Shown here one piece after another: positions 50,086 to 59,033 of a stretch of 64,000 bases of DNA. The stretch spans positions 62,001 through 126,000 of the forward strand of contig JBAZZX010000003.1 of NCBI GenBank assembly GCA_041658585.1, given 5' to 3'. The notes beneath the pieces were generated by a model. It saw nothing but the letters and a program-made list of their open reading frames with translations. It was not told the origin of the DNA and did not search any database. Source of the stretch: DYFC01 sp041658585. GTDB lineage: Bacteria > Nitrospirota > Thermodesulfovibrionia > Thermodesulfovibrionales > SM23-35. The translations under genes and the position numbers were made by a program. Within the stretch, counting starts at the first letter, position 1. Every line of letters starts with the position of its first letter.

Positions 50086-51276
50086 ATGCTTGAGAAAGCG
50101 ATATATGGAGGTCGAAGATACTGGGTCTGGATATTCTTTTTGCTGGGACTGATAAGCGTTGGTTTTCTGGCATATCTTTATCAATTCAAGAACGGTTTAG
50201 GCGTTACAGGCATGAGCAGGGACGTATCATGGGGATTGTATATCGGACAGTTTACTTTTCTTGTCGGTGTCGCAGCCTCGGGTGTTATGGTTGTATTGCC
50301 GTATTATCTACATGACTACAAGAAATTCGGGAGGCTTACTATTTTAGGGGAATTTCTTGCCATTGCTGCGGTAATCATGTGTATGCTATTTATCTTTGTC
50401 GATCTGGGACAGCCGCTTCGTGTCCTCAATGTTATCCTACATCCGACGCTTAATTCGGTCATGTTCTATGACATGCTCGTTCTGAGCGGATATCTTTTCC
50501 TGAACCTTTTGATTGGATGGACCGTTTTGGGTGCAGAGAGGAAAGAGGTTGCACCGCCCAAGTGGGTAAAACCTCTTATCATTCTCTCGATCGCCTGGGC
50601 GCCTTCAATTCATACCGTCACTGCGTTTTTGTATGCAGGTATTCCGGGAAGACACTTCTGGCTGACGGCAATTCTGGCTGCCCGATTCCTGGCGTCGGCA
50701 TTTGCAGGCGGTCCTGCCCTGCTTATTATTCTGGCTTTGATCGTAAGAAAATACACGAAATTTGATCCCGGCAAAGAAGCCATCCAATCGTTAGGCAAAA
50801 TCGTTACATACTGTATGCTAATTAATGTATTTTTCCTCGGTCTCGAATTATTTACCGCTTTTTACAGTCAGATACCCGGACACATGCATTCCTTTATTTA
50901 TCTTTACGCCGGTCTGCATGGTCATAACCAGCTTGTTCCTATCATGTGGGTTTCGAGCATTCTGGCAGTTATTTCTATTGGGTTGCTTGTGTTTCCGCAG
51001 ATCAGAAAGAATGAAAGTTTGCTGGCAGTTGCGTGTGTAGCGACGTTCTTTTCGTTATGGATTGATAAGGGATTTGGACTGGTTATCGGCGGGTTTGTAC
51101 CGAACCCATTCGAGAAAATAACCGAGTACTGGCCAACATTACCTGAAGCATTAATTACCCTTGCTGTTTGGGCAATCGGCTTTCTGATCTTGACCATACT
51201 TTACAAAATAGCAATATCAATAAAAGAAGAGGTCGTGTTCGATAAATACGGTGAAAAACAGATTAAGGCGGAGTAA
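50086..51276 (+). CDS. dsrP: DsrP, NrfD-like membrane subunit
   Basis: Integral membrane subunit of 396 aa with about ten membrane segments, NrfD/PsrC family (VSWGLYIGQFTFLVGVAASG; HTVTAFLYAGIPGRHFW). It exchanges electrons with the quinone pool on the periplasmic side. The ATG at 50086 is preferred to that at 50080 because AGGAGGG (50072-50078) is then 7 nt away. Confidence 0.94.
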   Translation: MLEKAIYGGRRYWVWIFFLLGLISVGFLAYLYQFKNGLGVTGMSRDVSWGLYIGQFTFLVGVAASGVMVVLPYYLHDYKKFGRLTILGEFLAIAAVIMCMLFIFVDLGQPLRVLNVILHPTLNSVMFYDMLVLSGYLFLNLLIGWTVLGAERKEVAPPKWVKPLIILSIAWAPSIHTVTAFLYAGIPGRHFWLTAILAARFLASAFAGGPALLIILALIVRKYTKFDPGKEAIQSLGKIVTYCMLINVFFLGLELFTAFYSQIPGHMHSFIYLYAGLHGHNQLVPIMWVSSILAVISIGLLVFPQIRKNESLLAVACVATFFSLWIDKGFGLVIGGFVPNPFEKITEYWPTLPEALITLAVWAIGFLILTILYKIAISIKEEVVFDKYGEKQIKAE

Positions 51277-51371
51277 GCAGAAAAAGGGCTGGTAGACTTT
51301 TCATAACAAAAAGGTTTAAATAAAAAATAGAGGACCATATCGGTTCATTAAATCAAGGAGGTGACAGAGTA

Positions 51372-51563
51372 GTGGGTACCTTTATCGTAACAGTTGACAA
51401 GGATAAGTGCGATGGTTGCGAGGAATGCGTTAACAACTGTCCTGTTGGTGTATTCCAGCTGAAAGATGGTAAGTCAGACCCCTATCAGGTAGACCTGTGT
51501 GAAGGTTGCGAAACCTGTGTCAGTGTCTGTCCTACTGGTTCAATAACCCTGAAAGAACAGTAA
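51372..51563 (+). CDS. 2[4Fe-4S] ferredoxin
   Basis: Small cytoplasmic ferredoxin, 63 aa, with two full cluster motifs: CDGCEECVNNCPVG and CEGCETCVSVCPTG. GTG start preceded by AAGGAGGTGA 7 nt away. It ends the dsrMKJOP transcript, close to the strong terminator, and could supply or take low-potential electrons for DsrAB or DsrK. Assignment to one partner is not possible. Confidence 0.93.
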   Translation: MGTFIVTVDKDKCDGCEECVNNCPVGVFQLKDGKSDPYQVDLCEGCETCVSVCPTGSITLKEQ

Positions 51564-51591
51564 TTTTTATAGCGATGTAAAAGTTATTTGT

Positions 51592-51647
51592 CAGTGCAAT
51601 AAAAAAGGGATGCCGGATTATTTCGGCATCCCTTTTTTATTGCACTG
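51592..51647. terminator. Bidirectional terminator with perfect 24-bp stem
   Basis: The 24 bases 51592-51615 (from CAGTGCAATAAAAAAGGG to TGCCG) are exactly complementary to 51624-51647, with an 8-nt loop. The A6/T6 runs in the arms let it work on both strands, between the ferredoxin gene (plus) and the TusA-like gene (minus). It cleanly ends the dsr gene cluster. Confidence 0.85.
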
Positions 51648-51715
51648 TGAAAGAATATGATATCTGAACTGCAACAATGTGCGAATGTGTGTTATTGTTC
51701 CAATCTGCTCAAAGG

Positions 51716-51967
51716 TTAAGCTTTTTGTATGTAAATCTCCCAGTAACCCTTGTCTTCGATTTTGACTGCTTCAAGCTGATAGCCGTGCTTTTCACAGTAC
51801 CTCGGGATGGAATCCTCGACGGCTTCAGGAGAGTCACAGAGTATTTTTAATACGGCGCCATTCGGCAATTTTTCCATCTCTTTTTTTATTGAAACTATGG
51901 GATAAGGACATACTCTCCCCTGGACATCAAGGGTTTCAGCCGGAGTTCCGGATTTCAGATCGACCAT
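51716..51967 (-). CDS. TusA/SirA-like sulfur carrier
   Basis: Small sulfur-transfer protein of the TusA family, 83 aa. The active-site pattern CPxP is present in LDVQGRVCPYPIVSIKKEME; the Cys carries persulfide sulfur. Ends YWEIYIQKA. It faces away from a DsrE2-like gene, the usual partner. In sulfur-respiring organisms such proteins move sulfane sulfur between enzymes. Confidence 0.9.
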   Translation of the reverse strand: MVDLKSGTPAETLDVQGRVCPYPIVSIKKEMEKLPNGAVLKILCDSPEAVEDSIPRYCEKHGYQLEAVKIEDKGYWEIYIQKA

Positions 51968-52203
51968 GCTATGCTCCTTTTTAATGTTGATATTATACCT
52001 AAAATTAATCTTTTGCTTGTTTTCTGATATAAGAATTTATACCTTTTTACATATGCTTTCGTCAATATAAAAATGTTTATCCGGTCAGGGAGATTCGGAT
52101 AATAAGAAACATATCTAAATGAAAATTTAGAAATATTTGAAATACTTGATATAATAAAAAAAGACATTTAAATACTATTAACGGCAAAAGAAAGGAGCAA
52201 GCA

Positions 52204-52650
52204 ATGGACGAGAAGAAAAAGGAAACCTCGGCATTTATCACCTCAAAGGACACACTTGATGGGGCCTATCCCGCATTAATCCTGGGCATTAATGCAAGAC
52301 GTCTGGGAATGCGGTGTAAGGTGTTCTTTACCTTTATGGGTATAAATGTTATCCGGATTGGTTGGGCGGAAAATGTGAAATTTCAGCCCCCCGGTTTTAT
52401 GGGAGCTATACCGGGGATGTCTGCTATCGCCACATGGATGATGAAAGGCAAGATAGAAAAGGCGAATATTCCTGCGCTGCCCGACCTTCTGGAAATGGCC
52501 CAGTTGGAAGGGGTTGAGTTTGTGGCGTGCAAAATGACGATAGACATGATGGGACTTTCAACAAAGAGCTTTATCAAGGGAGTTGAAGTTCAAGCGGCAG
52601 AGGAGTTCCTGAGGTATGCCAAGGATTGTAATATCTGCTTGTACACTTAA
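52204..52650 (+). CDS. DsrE2-like (DsrE/DsrF/DrsH-like family) protein
   Basis: Protein of 148 aa with hydrophobic segments, fitting the DsrE2/DrsH-like family of sulfur-transfer proteins: MRCKVFFTFMGINVIRIG and VEFVACKMTIDMMGLSTKSF, where the Cys of ACKMTIDMMG is the conserved sulfur-binding residue. AAAGGAGCAAG precedes the start. Divergent from the TusA-like gene; DsrE2-TusA pairs are common in sulfur oxidisers and disproportionators, so the pair may extend metabolism beyond sulfite reduction. Confidence 0.8.
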   Translation: MDEKKKETSAFITSKDTLDGAYPALILGINARRLGMRCKVFFTFMGINVIRIGWAENVKFQPPGFMGAIPGMSAIATWMMKGKIEKANIPALPDLLEMAQLEGVEFVACKMTIDMMGLSTKSFIKGVEVQAAEEFLRYAKDCNICLYT

Positions 52651-52761
52651 ACGTTGTATTAAAAGCGGGGCAAATTTAATAAAAGCTATGCAACCGTCGG
52701 GTTCACACTGGAATTATCTGAAAATGCAATAGAAGCGGTTCTCTAAAAAAGGAAGATATAA

Positions 52762-54042
52762 ATGAAAAAAAAGTCCGTACATTTTATGTGCTTTTTGTTA
52801 TGTTCAGTGTCCCTTGCTCTGGTGTTTTGTTTTAGCGGCATTGCTCATGCGACAAACGGTTACTTTGCCAACGGGTACAGCGTCGAGAGCAAGGCATTGG
52901 CAGGCGCAGGCGTAGCATTGCCGCAAGGTTCTCTGGATGCTTCTACCAATCCTGCCGCAATGGCCTTTGTCGGCACTCGTATTGATTTAGGTCTCAGCCT
53001 TTTTAATCCGAACAGGGAATATAAGGTAAAAGGCAATCCGTCCGGTCAGCCCGGCGCCTTTGGCCTTACTCCGGGAACCGAAAAAAGCGATTCACGGTGG
53101 TTCGTAGTTCCCTCAATCGGCGCCAACCGTCAGCTCGACGATAATAATTCTATCGGCATTTCGATCTATGGGAATGGCGGCATGAATACGGATTATGATA
53201 CAAATACCTTCCACGTCTCCTCTCCCACCGGTGTAGACCTCATGCAGTTGTTTGTTGTTCCCACTTATGCCAGAAAGATTACGCCCAAGCATGCTATCGC
53301 TATTTCTCCGATTTTTGCCTATCAGAGATTTGAGGCAAAGGGACTGGAGGCATTTTCAGATTTCTCCGCTTCCCCCGATAATCTCACTAATAACGGTCAC
53401 GACAACTCATACGGCTATGGAGCAAAAGTAGGCTATTTGGGCGAGGTACTGCCATTTCTGAACATTGGCGCATCGTATCAGACCAAAATATGGATGTCAA
53501 AGCTTGACGAGTACAAAGGCCTTTTTGCCGAACAGGGAGATTTCGATATTCCTGCGACATGGACGGTCGGTCTGGCTCTTAAAGCCACACCTGAGCTTAT
53601 ATTCCTCGTTGACGTCCAGGAAATCTATTACAGTGATGTAAAATCTATAAACAATCCGCTTATTCCAAACATTCAGCGGCCGCAGGGTCTTGGTACAGAC
53701 AGCGGAGCAGGCTTTGGCTGGGATGATATCACAATCCTCAAGCTGGGTCTTCAGTGGAAGAGCAGCAAGGATTGGACCTGGCGGGCCGGTTATTCTTATG
53801 GCGACCAGCCGGTTCCGAAAAGCGAAGTGCTTTTTAATACTCTCGCACCGGGTGTTATCAAACATCATGCCTCTCTTGGTGTGACAAAAACAATGGGCAA
53901 TCAGGAGTTGAAATTAGCCCTTGTGCACGCATTTTCAAACAGTGTGACCGGTCCTAATACTCTTGAAGTGCCGGGCCGGCAAAAGATTGAACTAAAGATG
54001 AACCAATGGGAATTTTCCGTAGGCTATGCCTGGAAGTTTTGA
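52762..54042 (+). CDS. Outer-membrane porin, FadL/TodX (OmpP1) family
   Basis: Outer-membrane transporter of hydrophobic molecules, 426 aa. N-terminal signal peptide (CFLLCSVSLALVFCFSGIAHA) with the mature end TNGYFANGYSVESKALAGAG, the family's hatch start; many amphipathic strands follow and the chain ends with aromatic SVGYAWKF, a barrel signal. AAAGGAAG precedes the ATG. The ligand (fatty acids, aromatic or long-chain alkane) is unknown. No fatty-acid degradation genes nearby. Confidence 0.87.
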   Translation: MKKKSVHFMCFLLCSVSLALVFCFSGIAHATNGYFANGYSVESKALAGAGVALPQGSLDASTNPAAMAFVGTRIDLGLSLFNPNREYKVKGNPSGQPGAFGLTPGTEKSDSRWFVVPSIGANRQLDDNNSIGISIYGNGGMNTDYDTNTFHVSSPTGVDLMQLFVVPTYARKITPKHAIAISPIFAYQRFEAKGLEAFSDFSASPDNLTNNGHDNSYGYGAKVGYLGEVLPFLNIGASYQTKIWMSKLDEYKGLFAEQGDFDIPATWTVGLALKATPELIFLVDVQEIYYSDVKSINNPLIPNIQRPQGLGTDSGAGFGWDDITILKLGLQWKSSKDWTWRAGYSYGDQPVPKSEVLFNTLAPGVIKHHASLGVTKTMGNQELKLALVHAFSNSVTGPNTLEVPGRQKIELKMNQWEFSVGYAWKF

Positions 54043-54113
54043 TTTTTTGTAATTGACCAAAAAACTGCGGATAGGGTCATTGCAAGAAAATACTTACTAA
54101 GGGAGGATGTCTT

Positions 54114-54455
54114 GTGGGATGCTTATTCTGTGAGATAGCCGAAAAGAAACGGCCTGCAAAATTAATTTATGAAGATGATCTTGTGATTGCCTTTGAGGAT
54201 ATTAACCCCCAGGCGCCTGTTCATTGTCTGATAGTACCTAAAAAACATATATCAACAAGCCTTGCGATAGAAAAGGAAGATAATGAACTTGTGGGACACT
54301 TATTCCAAATCGGCAATAAGATAGCAAAGGCCAAAGGCATAGCCGAGCGCGGGTTCAGGCTTGTCATGAACTGCAACCCTGAATCAGGGCAGACAGTGTT
54401 CCATATCCATCTCCACATACTCGGAGGCCGTTTTATGAACTGGCCGCCGGGATAG
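54114..54455 (+). CDS. HIT family nucleotide hydrolase (HinT)
   Basis: Histidine-triad protein of 113 aa, HinT branch: CLFCEIAEKKRPAKLIYEDD, PQAPVHCLIVPKKHIST and the triad VFHIHLHILGGRF (HxHxH). It cleaves phosphoramidate bonds of adenosine nucleotides. GTG start, AAGGGAGGA 8 nt upstream. Confidence 0.95.
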   Translation: MGCLFCEIAEKKRPAKLIYEDDLVIAFEDINPQAPVHCLIVPKKHISTSLAIEKEDNELVGHLFQIGNKIAKAKGIAERGFRLVMNCNPESGQTVFHIHLHILGGRFMNWPPG

Positions 54456-54477
54456 GGGGCAAGACAACGGATTAAAC

Positions 54478-54612
54478 AGAGTCCGTGTATAAAATGCGAT
54501 TCAAGCAGTCCGTCATTCTCCGACTCGATCGGGGAATCCAGTCTTTTCAACGGGGTATAGATCCCCCGGTCAAGCCGGAGGATGACAAACCATGACTTTA
54601 TACACAGACTCT
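54478..54612. repeat. Inverted-repeat element family 2, copy 2 (complete)
   Basis: 135 bp with terminal inverted repeats AGAGTCCGTGTATAAA and TTTATACACAGACTCT (16 bp, one mismatch). The interior contains smaller inverted stretches CCCCCGGTCAAGCCGGAGG and matches copy 1 at 25681. No coding capacity. Located directly behind the HIT gene. Confidence 0.8.
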
Positions 54613-54666
54613 AAATGAAGAGCGGGGGGTGTTCCCCGCTCTTTGCAATCGTAATATATTTATTAC

Positions 54667-55119
54667 TTAGTGTGGATTGTTGGGCGAAGGCCCTTTTTTA
54701 TCGGATCCTTTAGTCTTAGCATTATTGCTGTAAGGTACGTATTTACAATTTGTCTTCTTCAGTTGGTACATGCCCGGATCATTATCAGTGTCACTTCCAT
54801 CGGCACACTTCATAAACCCCTTGGCTAACGTACCCGAATTGAAGAGGTAACATCCTTCATCCCAGTCAAAAGAATAGGTGGTGCCCCATTTATACCACCA
54901 GCCGGCGTAATAATAGCCGTCATCGTCAAAGTATTCAAAACTGTAACCATCCTCAGTGTAACCATTGTACAAAACCATATAGCCCATATACCAATTTGAC
55001 CAGTCCCAGCTCCAATAATATTTGTAACACGTCGCGGCCTCCGCATCCCGAATGCTCATTGTGAAGAAAACGGCAAAAACAAGAACCAATACCACAAAAA
55101 TTTTCATTCCTTTTTTCAT
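54667..55119 (-). CDS. Secreted aromatic-rich protein, unknown family
   Basis: Exported protein of 150 aa: signal peptide MKKGMKIFVVLVLVFAVFFT ending AEAA. The next 60 residues, from Cys-Tyr to Gly-Cys, contain 14 Tyr and 8 Trp plus Phe and Asp/Gly, for example YKYYWSWDWSNWYMGY and DDDGYYYAGWWYKW. Four Cys in the mature part may make disulfides; the tail is Lys/Pro/Asn-rich and hydrophilic. AAGGAGGG precedes the ATG. Downstream of pilY1 on the same strand. No enzymatic motif. Aromatic-rich surface proteins could adhere, cross-link or stack with pili; none of this is proven. Confidence 0.75.
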   Translation of the reverse strand: MKKGMKIFVVLVLVFAVFFTMSIRDAEAATCYKYYWSWDWSNWYMGYMVLYNGYTEDGYSFEYFDDDGYYYAGWWYKWGTTYSFDWDEGCYLFNSGTLAKGFMKCADGSDTDNDPGMYQLKKTNCKYVPYSNNAKTKGSDKKGPSPNNPH

Positions 55120-55251
55120 GGTTTATCCCTCCTTTATTTCATTTTAATACATTCGATAACAATACTCAATTAATTATTTTCTTATTAAAATAACTAATAT
55201 TTGTCAAGGAGCTATGAGCTGGAAGAGCGTCCGGAAAAGGATTCCAGACCG

Positions 55252-58200
55252 CTACTTTTTCAGCCAGTGCATAATTCTCGACAGCATCGAATAAGGGAGA
55301 TTGTTTTCCACCTCGGCAACGGCGCCGGTTGCGATCTGGATTTTCTTCCTTAGGCGTTCCGTTTCTCCTGCCTGTGAGGTTATTATTGCTTCGCCTGACG
55401 GAGGCGCGCCATATCCCAGAGGTATCTTTTTATTGACTGTAACCAGTCCGTTACCTTGTTCCGTGATTATTTCGGGAGACCTGATAGAAATGTTGGAAGG
55501 CGCGGTTCCCGTGGTGTATCCGACCGAATAGAAATATGAAGTTCCGCCATAATTGCATGGGTCTTCATCAGGCTTATAAGTCAGGAAATCTGCAAGACCG
55601 CCGATCAGGAGAGGACGCGATAATACGCGTTCCCCATCTTTCAGAGACAATACCCATCCCACCTTATGATCATTGGGCTTTCCGGAGAGAAGGTTTATTG
55701 AGGTGACCACTTCCTTTTGTTCAAATTTATTAGAATCAGAGTCATATATGCATACGTTTTCTTTTGCTCTTACTCTTCCTTCAGTGCTTGCCCCGGTCAT
55801 ATCAGAGAGGTCATTTTTTTCTGCGGTAACGCCTGTATCTTTCATCCCGAGGAATATCTGCACCGATTTATCCTTTTCGTCTAAGTCGCTGTAGTATTTG
55901 CCTGAACCGGCAAACACCCAGATATCTCCTTTTGTATCTTTTGCAACTTCGGGAGAAGCGGTAAAAGGGTAGTCGCCCTTAAATAAAACCCTGTATCTTG
56001 ATTCGTTACCATTGAGGTTGATATTCTCCCGCACATCCATACCGATCAATTTCCCGTGCCATTTTGACGATGCATGATATGCAGTCCCGAAATAAAGTTT
56101 CTCGGATACATAATCCCTGTCGAGGTCAGTTGAGAGGATATCTCCCACGATGGCGTTATTTCCGATTTCCGCTTTTTTGACGAGTTCGCCTGTTTTAAGG
56201 TCCAGAAAATAGATGTAACCGGGACCGCTTCTTTTTATGTCCCTGACTCCTTTAGGAAGGGCTTTGGAGCCGGTACCGAAGACTACATACCAGTCCCCGT
56301 TTTTATCTCTGTCGCCTGTTCTGACTACGGCAGGAATACCGGTGGTGTACCCGAGATCGGGGTCGGAGAACTCCCATAGAGGGACGGGATGCTCCGGGTC
56401 AGTCACATCGATCGCAAAGTAAGCCGAATAACCTGTGGTCGAATTGCAGCTTGCCGGAGGGGCAGGGACTCCGCCGGCGCCCGGGGCGCCGCCGAACCTC
56501 ATGCCGCCGATGAGGACCGTCCTCCAGCTTCCCTTATTTCTTGGCGCTTCAGGTTGACCTGCGACACTGGCGTCTACAACCTTCACAGGCAAATCAGTGT
56601 AATATAGGTGACAATAATCAGGTCTTGCAAGATATTTCAGATACGGGAAGGCATTGTAAGGGATAAACGCCCATAGTTCTTCACCAAGACTATCGCCTGC
56701 ATCTTTAAACATAGCCTTTATCTTGCCTGTGAGACCGGTATCCTGAATATATCCTGCCCTGAAGGCATGGAGCATTCCGTCATTGGCGCCTGCAAAGGCA
56801 ACAGCGGACTTTTGTTTGTACTTTGTGTCAGAGATGAAGTCGTAATATGACCTGTCGGCATAGTCTATGTGATAGGTATTCAGAGGAGCGCCGGAAAATA
56901 CCTTTGGCGATGAGTTCATGATATCTCCGAGTTTCCATACTTTACCGTCAACGCGCCTGTCTCTGAAAACCGGATTGGAACTATTGCAGCAGGAATCGGC
57001 GCAGTTCATGCCTGTCTCCAGACATGCGCCCCTTATATATCTAATGATGTTTTCAGCATTATAAATTGCATCGGCATTAAGCGCATCTGCAAACACTCCC
57101 TTGTTTTCGACATCAAAGACCGGGTAAGGGTCCGCTGAAATATTCTTTTCTATTTTTGCGCCATGGAAGATTTTTTTCGAGGTGAATATTTTTCTCTTTG
57201 AAGGGGGTGTGTTGTGAAGCTTTTCCCCTGCCTCCCAAAGAACTTTTACATCTGCAAGAGGTTTTTTCGCCGGATTTCCGCATGAGGCCAATGACCCTCC
57301 CCTGCCGTCATCCCCTGTGGTGAATAGCGCGGCCTCGGTTTGACCGGCTTCCTGATTAAAATAGTATTTTATGACCATATCCTGATCAAGAATAAGTTGA
57401 TTGTCCCGTGTCGAGTCTTCTCTCATGTTTGCGTCCCGGTCAAGCCACAGGCTCTGCATATGCCCCGTCCACAAGACTTCTCTTAAACCTTCATACCTTT
57501 TAGCGAGGAAGTAGGACTGTAATATTAAACCTGCTTTTTTTGTCGGAGAATAAAGGTTGGAAACCGCCGTACCCGAGGCTGTTCCTGCCAGAATGTCTTG
57601 AAAAGCTGTTTCCATCGCAGTCGTCATGTCATCCGCATCTGACGCTTCATAATAGGCGTCCGGAATTCCGTCGCGGTCTTTGTCCCATTCACTCTGTGCA
57701 TCGGGGTTTTTGTTTTCGTTTGAATCGACAAATCCCCCGTATCTTGCGATATCCTTCAGGATTTCCCTGCCTTTCTCCGGTCCGAAAATGTCGACTGCAT
57801 AAAAATTGATGACCTGAGTTCCGTCGCGGTCTTCTCTTATATCGGAGGTATGGGATTCTTTTATCTTTTGCATCAGTCTGTCAATACTATTAATATCCGT
57901 TGCATTTCCGCTGCCTATTGTGATTATAAAGTTCTTCCTGCATCGGACTGAACCTGACGGATCATTGCAACCGCAGTCTGCGCCGCACTTGTTTTTATAG
58001 TAGTTAATTGCACTTGTGATCGCCTTATCCAAAGGCGCATTGGAATTGTTTTTGTCGGGCGTTGCTTTGTCCGCTGCGATGGTATTTATCAGAACGGATA
58101 TTTTATCGGTTCGGCCCGCGCACCACTCCATTTTGATATTATTATTCGGCGCATCAAAACGCATGACAGCCAAACGGGGGGCGTCGTCGTCCCATTCGCC

Positions 58201-58827
58201 GTCCTGATTTTCGTCTATCAGTTGCTGAATAATCCCAACCGGAGACTGATTTATTATCTCAATAACAATGGGTGCGCCTTTTGTGCTTGTTATCAACGGA
58301 AGATTACATGTACCGGTTGAAGATATCTTTAAGCCGCCATCCTCTGTCACATCGAATATACATCCGGGATAAGCGCTGCTCGTCCTCGGCTCCCAGTCAG
58401 TGTTGACGCCTTTTAATTTGCCCCTTGAAGACGGGTGCGGCGAGCCCAGGCCGCCTATTAATACTTGCATAAGGATGTCATATTTGCTCATCGTCGCCCA
58501 GTTGAGCAGGCCGCCGTCATATGGCCCCGGATCCGAGCCTGAGCAGCTTGACGCCTCATAAAAATATTTGGTCGAAGCGCAATATTTCTTGTCCGTGTTG
58601 AAATAACCTTTATAATCATGCGGCCTGCCGATGTCATAGTTTCCCGGATACGCCTGCTGAAGCATATCGGCGGAATTGTCGAGGATGACCATAATGTTCG
58701 GCGGTGCCGTCCGTGTCACATAGGGAGGAGCGCTACAGTAATTTTGCATTGTCTGGGTATGAATAAGCGAAGGCACGGAAATCAGGAAGAAAAGAAATAG
58801 AATGAAGAATAATCGTTTTGTATTCAT
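55252..58827 (-). CDS. pilY1: PilY1-like type IV pilus tip adhesin
   Basis: Large secreted protein of 1191 aa. Signal peptide (RLFFILFLFFLISVPSLIHT), an N-terminal von Willebrand A-like part with PPNIMVILDNSADM (MIDAS-like DxSxS, imperfect), Ca-binding-like loops (WDKDRDGIPDAYYE), and the C-terminal PilY1 propeller: VAFAGANDGMLHAFRAGY, TVLIGGMRFGGAPGAGG, DPDLGYTTGIPAVVRTGDRD, WYVVFGTGSKALPKGV. Many Cys occur in the N-terminal half. PilY1 primes pilus assembly and mediates adhesion with Ca-dependent retraction control. Separated from pilX by a 192-bp MITE. Last gene of the pilus cluster. Confidence 0.93.
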   Translation of the reverse strand: MNTKRLFFILFLFFLISVPSLIHTQTMQNYCSAPPYVTRTAPPNIMVILDNSADMLQQAYPGNYDIGRPHDYKGYFNTDKKYCASTKYFYEASSCSGSDPGPYDGGLLNWATMSKYDILMQVLIGGLGSPHPSSRGKLKGVNTDWEPRTSSAYPGCIFDVTEDGGLKISSTGTCNLPLITSTKGAPIVIEIINQSPVGIIQQLIDENQDGEWDDDAPRLAVMRFDAPNNNIKMEWCAGRTDKISVLINTIAADKATPDKNNSNAPLDKAITSAINYYKNKCGADCGCNDPSGSVRCRKNFIITIGSGNATDINSIDRLMQKIKESHTSDIREDRDGTQVINFYAVDIFGPEKGREILKDIARYGGFVDSNENKNPDAQSEWDKDRDGIPDAYYEASDADDMTTAMETAFQDILAGTASGTAVSNLYSPTKKAGLILQSYFLAKRYEGLREVLWTGHMQSLWLDRDANMREDSTRDNQLILDQDMVIKYYFNQEAGQTEAALFTTGDDGRGGSLASCGNPAKKPLADVKVLWEAGEKLHNTPPSKRKIFTSKKIFHGAKIEKNISADPYPVFDVENKGVFADALNADAIYNAENIIRYIRGACLETGMNCADSCCNSSNPVFRDRRVDGKVWKLGDIMNSSPKVFSGAPLNTYHIDYADRSYYDFISDTKYKQKSAVAFAGANDGMLHAFRAGYIQDTGLTGKIKAMFKDAGDSLGEELWAFIPYNAFPYLKYLARPDYCHLYYTDLPVKVVDASVAGQPEAPRNKGSWRTVLIGGMRFGGAPGAGGVPAPPASCNSTTGYSAYFAIDVTDPEHPVPLWEFSDPDLGYTTGIPAVVRTGDRDKNGDWYVVFGTGSKALPKGVRDIKRSGPGYIYFLDLKTGELVKKAEIGNNAIVGDILSTDLDRDYVSEKLYFGTAYHASSKWHGKLIGMDVRENINLNGNESRYRVLFKGDYPFTASPEVAKDTKGDIWVFAGSGKYYSDLDEKDKSVQIFLGMKDTGVTAEKNDLSDMTGASTEGRVRAKENVCIYDSDSNKFEQKEVVTSINLLSGKPNDHKVGWVLSLKDGERVLSRPLLIGGLADFLTYKPDEDPCNYGGTSYFYSVGYTTGTAPSNISIRSPEIITEQGNGLVTVNKKIPLGYGAPPSGEAIITSQAGETERLRKKIQIATGAVAEVENNLPYSMLSRIMHWLKK

Positions 58828-58841
58828 TTTAAAATATTCCT

Positions 58842-59033
58842 TTAACCCAAAAACTGCGGATGTCCAAAATAAATTTATTTAACTCGATGAATTTATTTAA
58901 CAAAGATAGTTCATGGTAATTGTAATAAATATTTTGGTAACACATCTATATAAGTACACTATGGTATCGACAAATAAATTTATTTTAGACATCCGCAGTT
59001 TCTCTGACAGTTTAATTGTATTTTTCGGGTTAA
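58842..59033. repeat. MITE family 1, copy B (192 bp, best preserved)
   Basis: Ends are TTAACCC and GGGTTAA; next to them AAACTGCGGATGTCCAAAAT and its near-perfect complement on the other side form 30-bp inverted repeats with one mismatch. Interior shared with copy A at 20841. Sits between pilX and pilY1. The GGGTTAA tip carries the TAA stop codon of pilX (59030-59032). No transposase. Confidence 0.85.
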
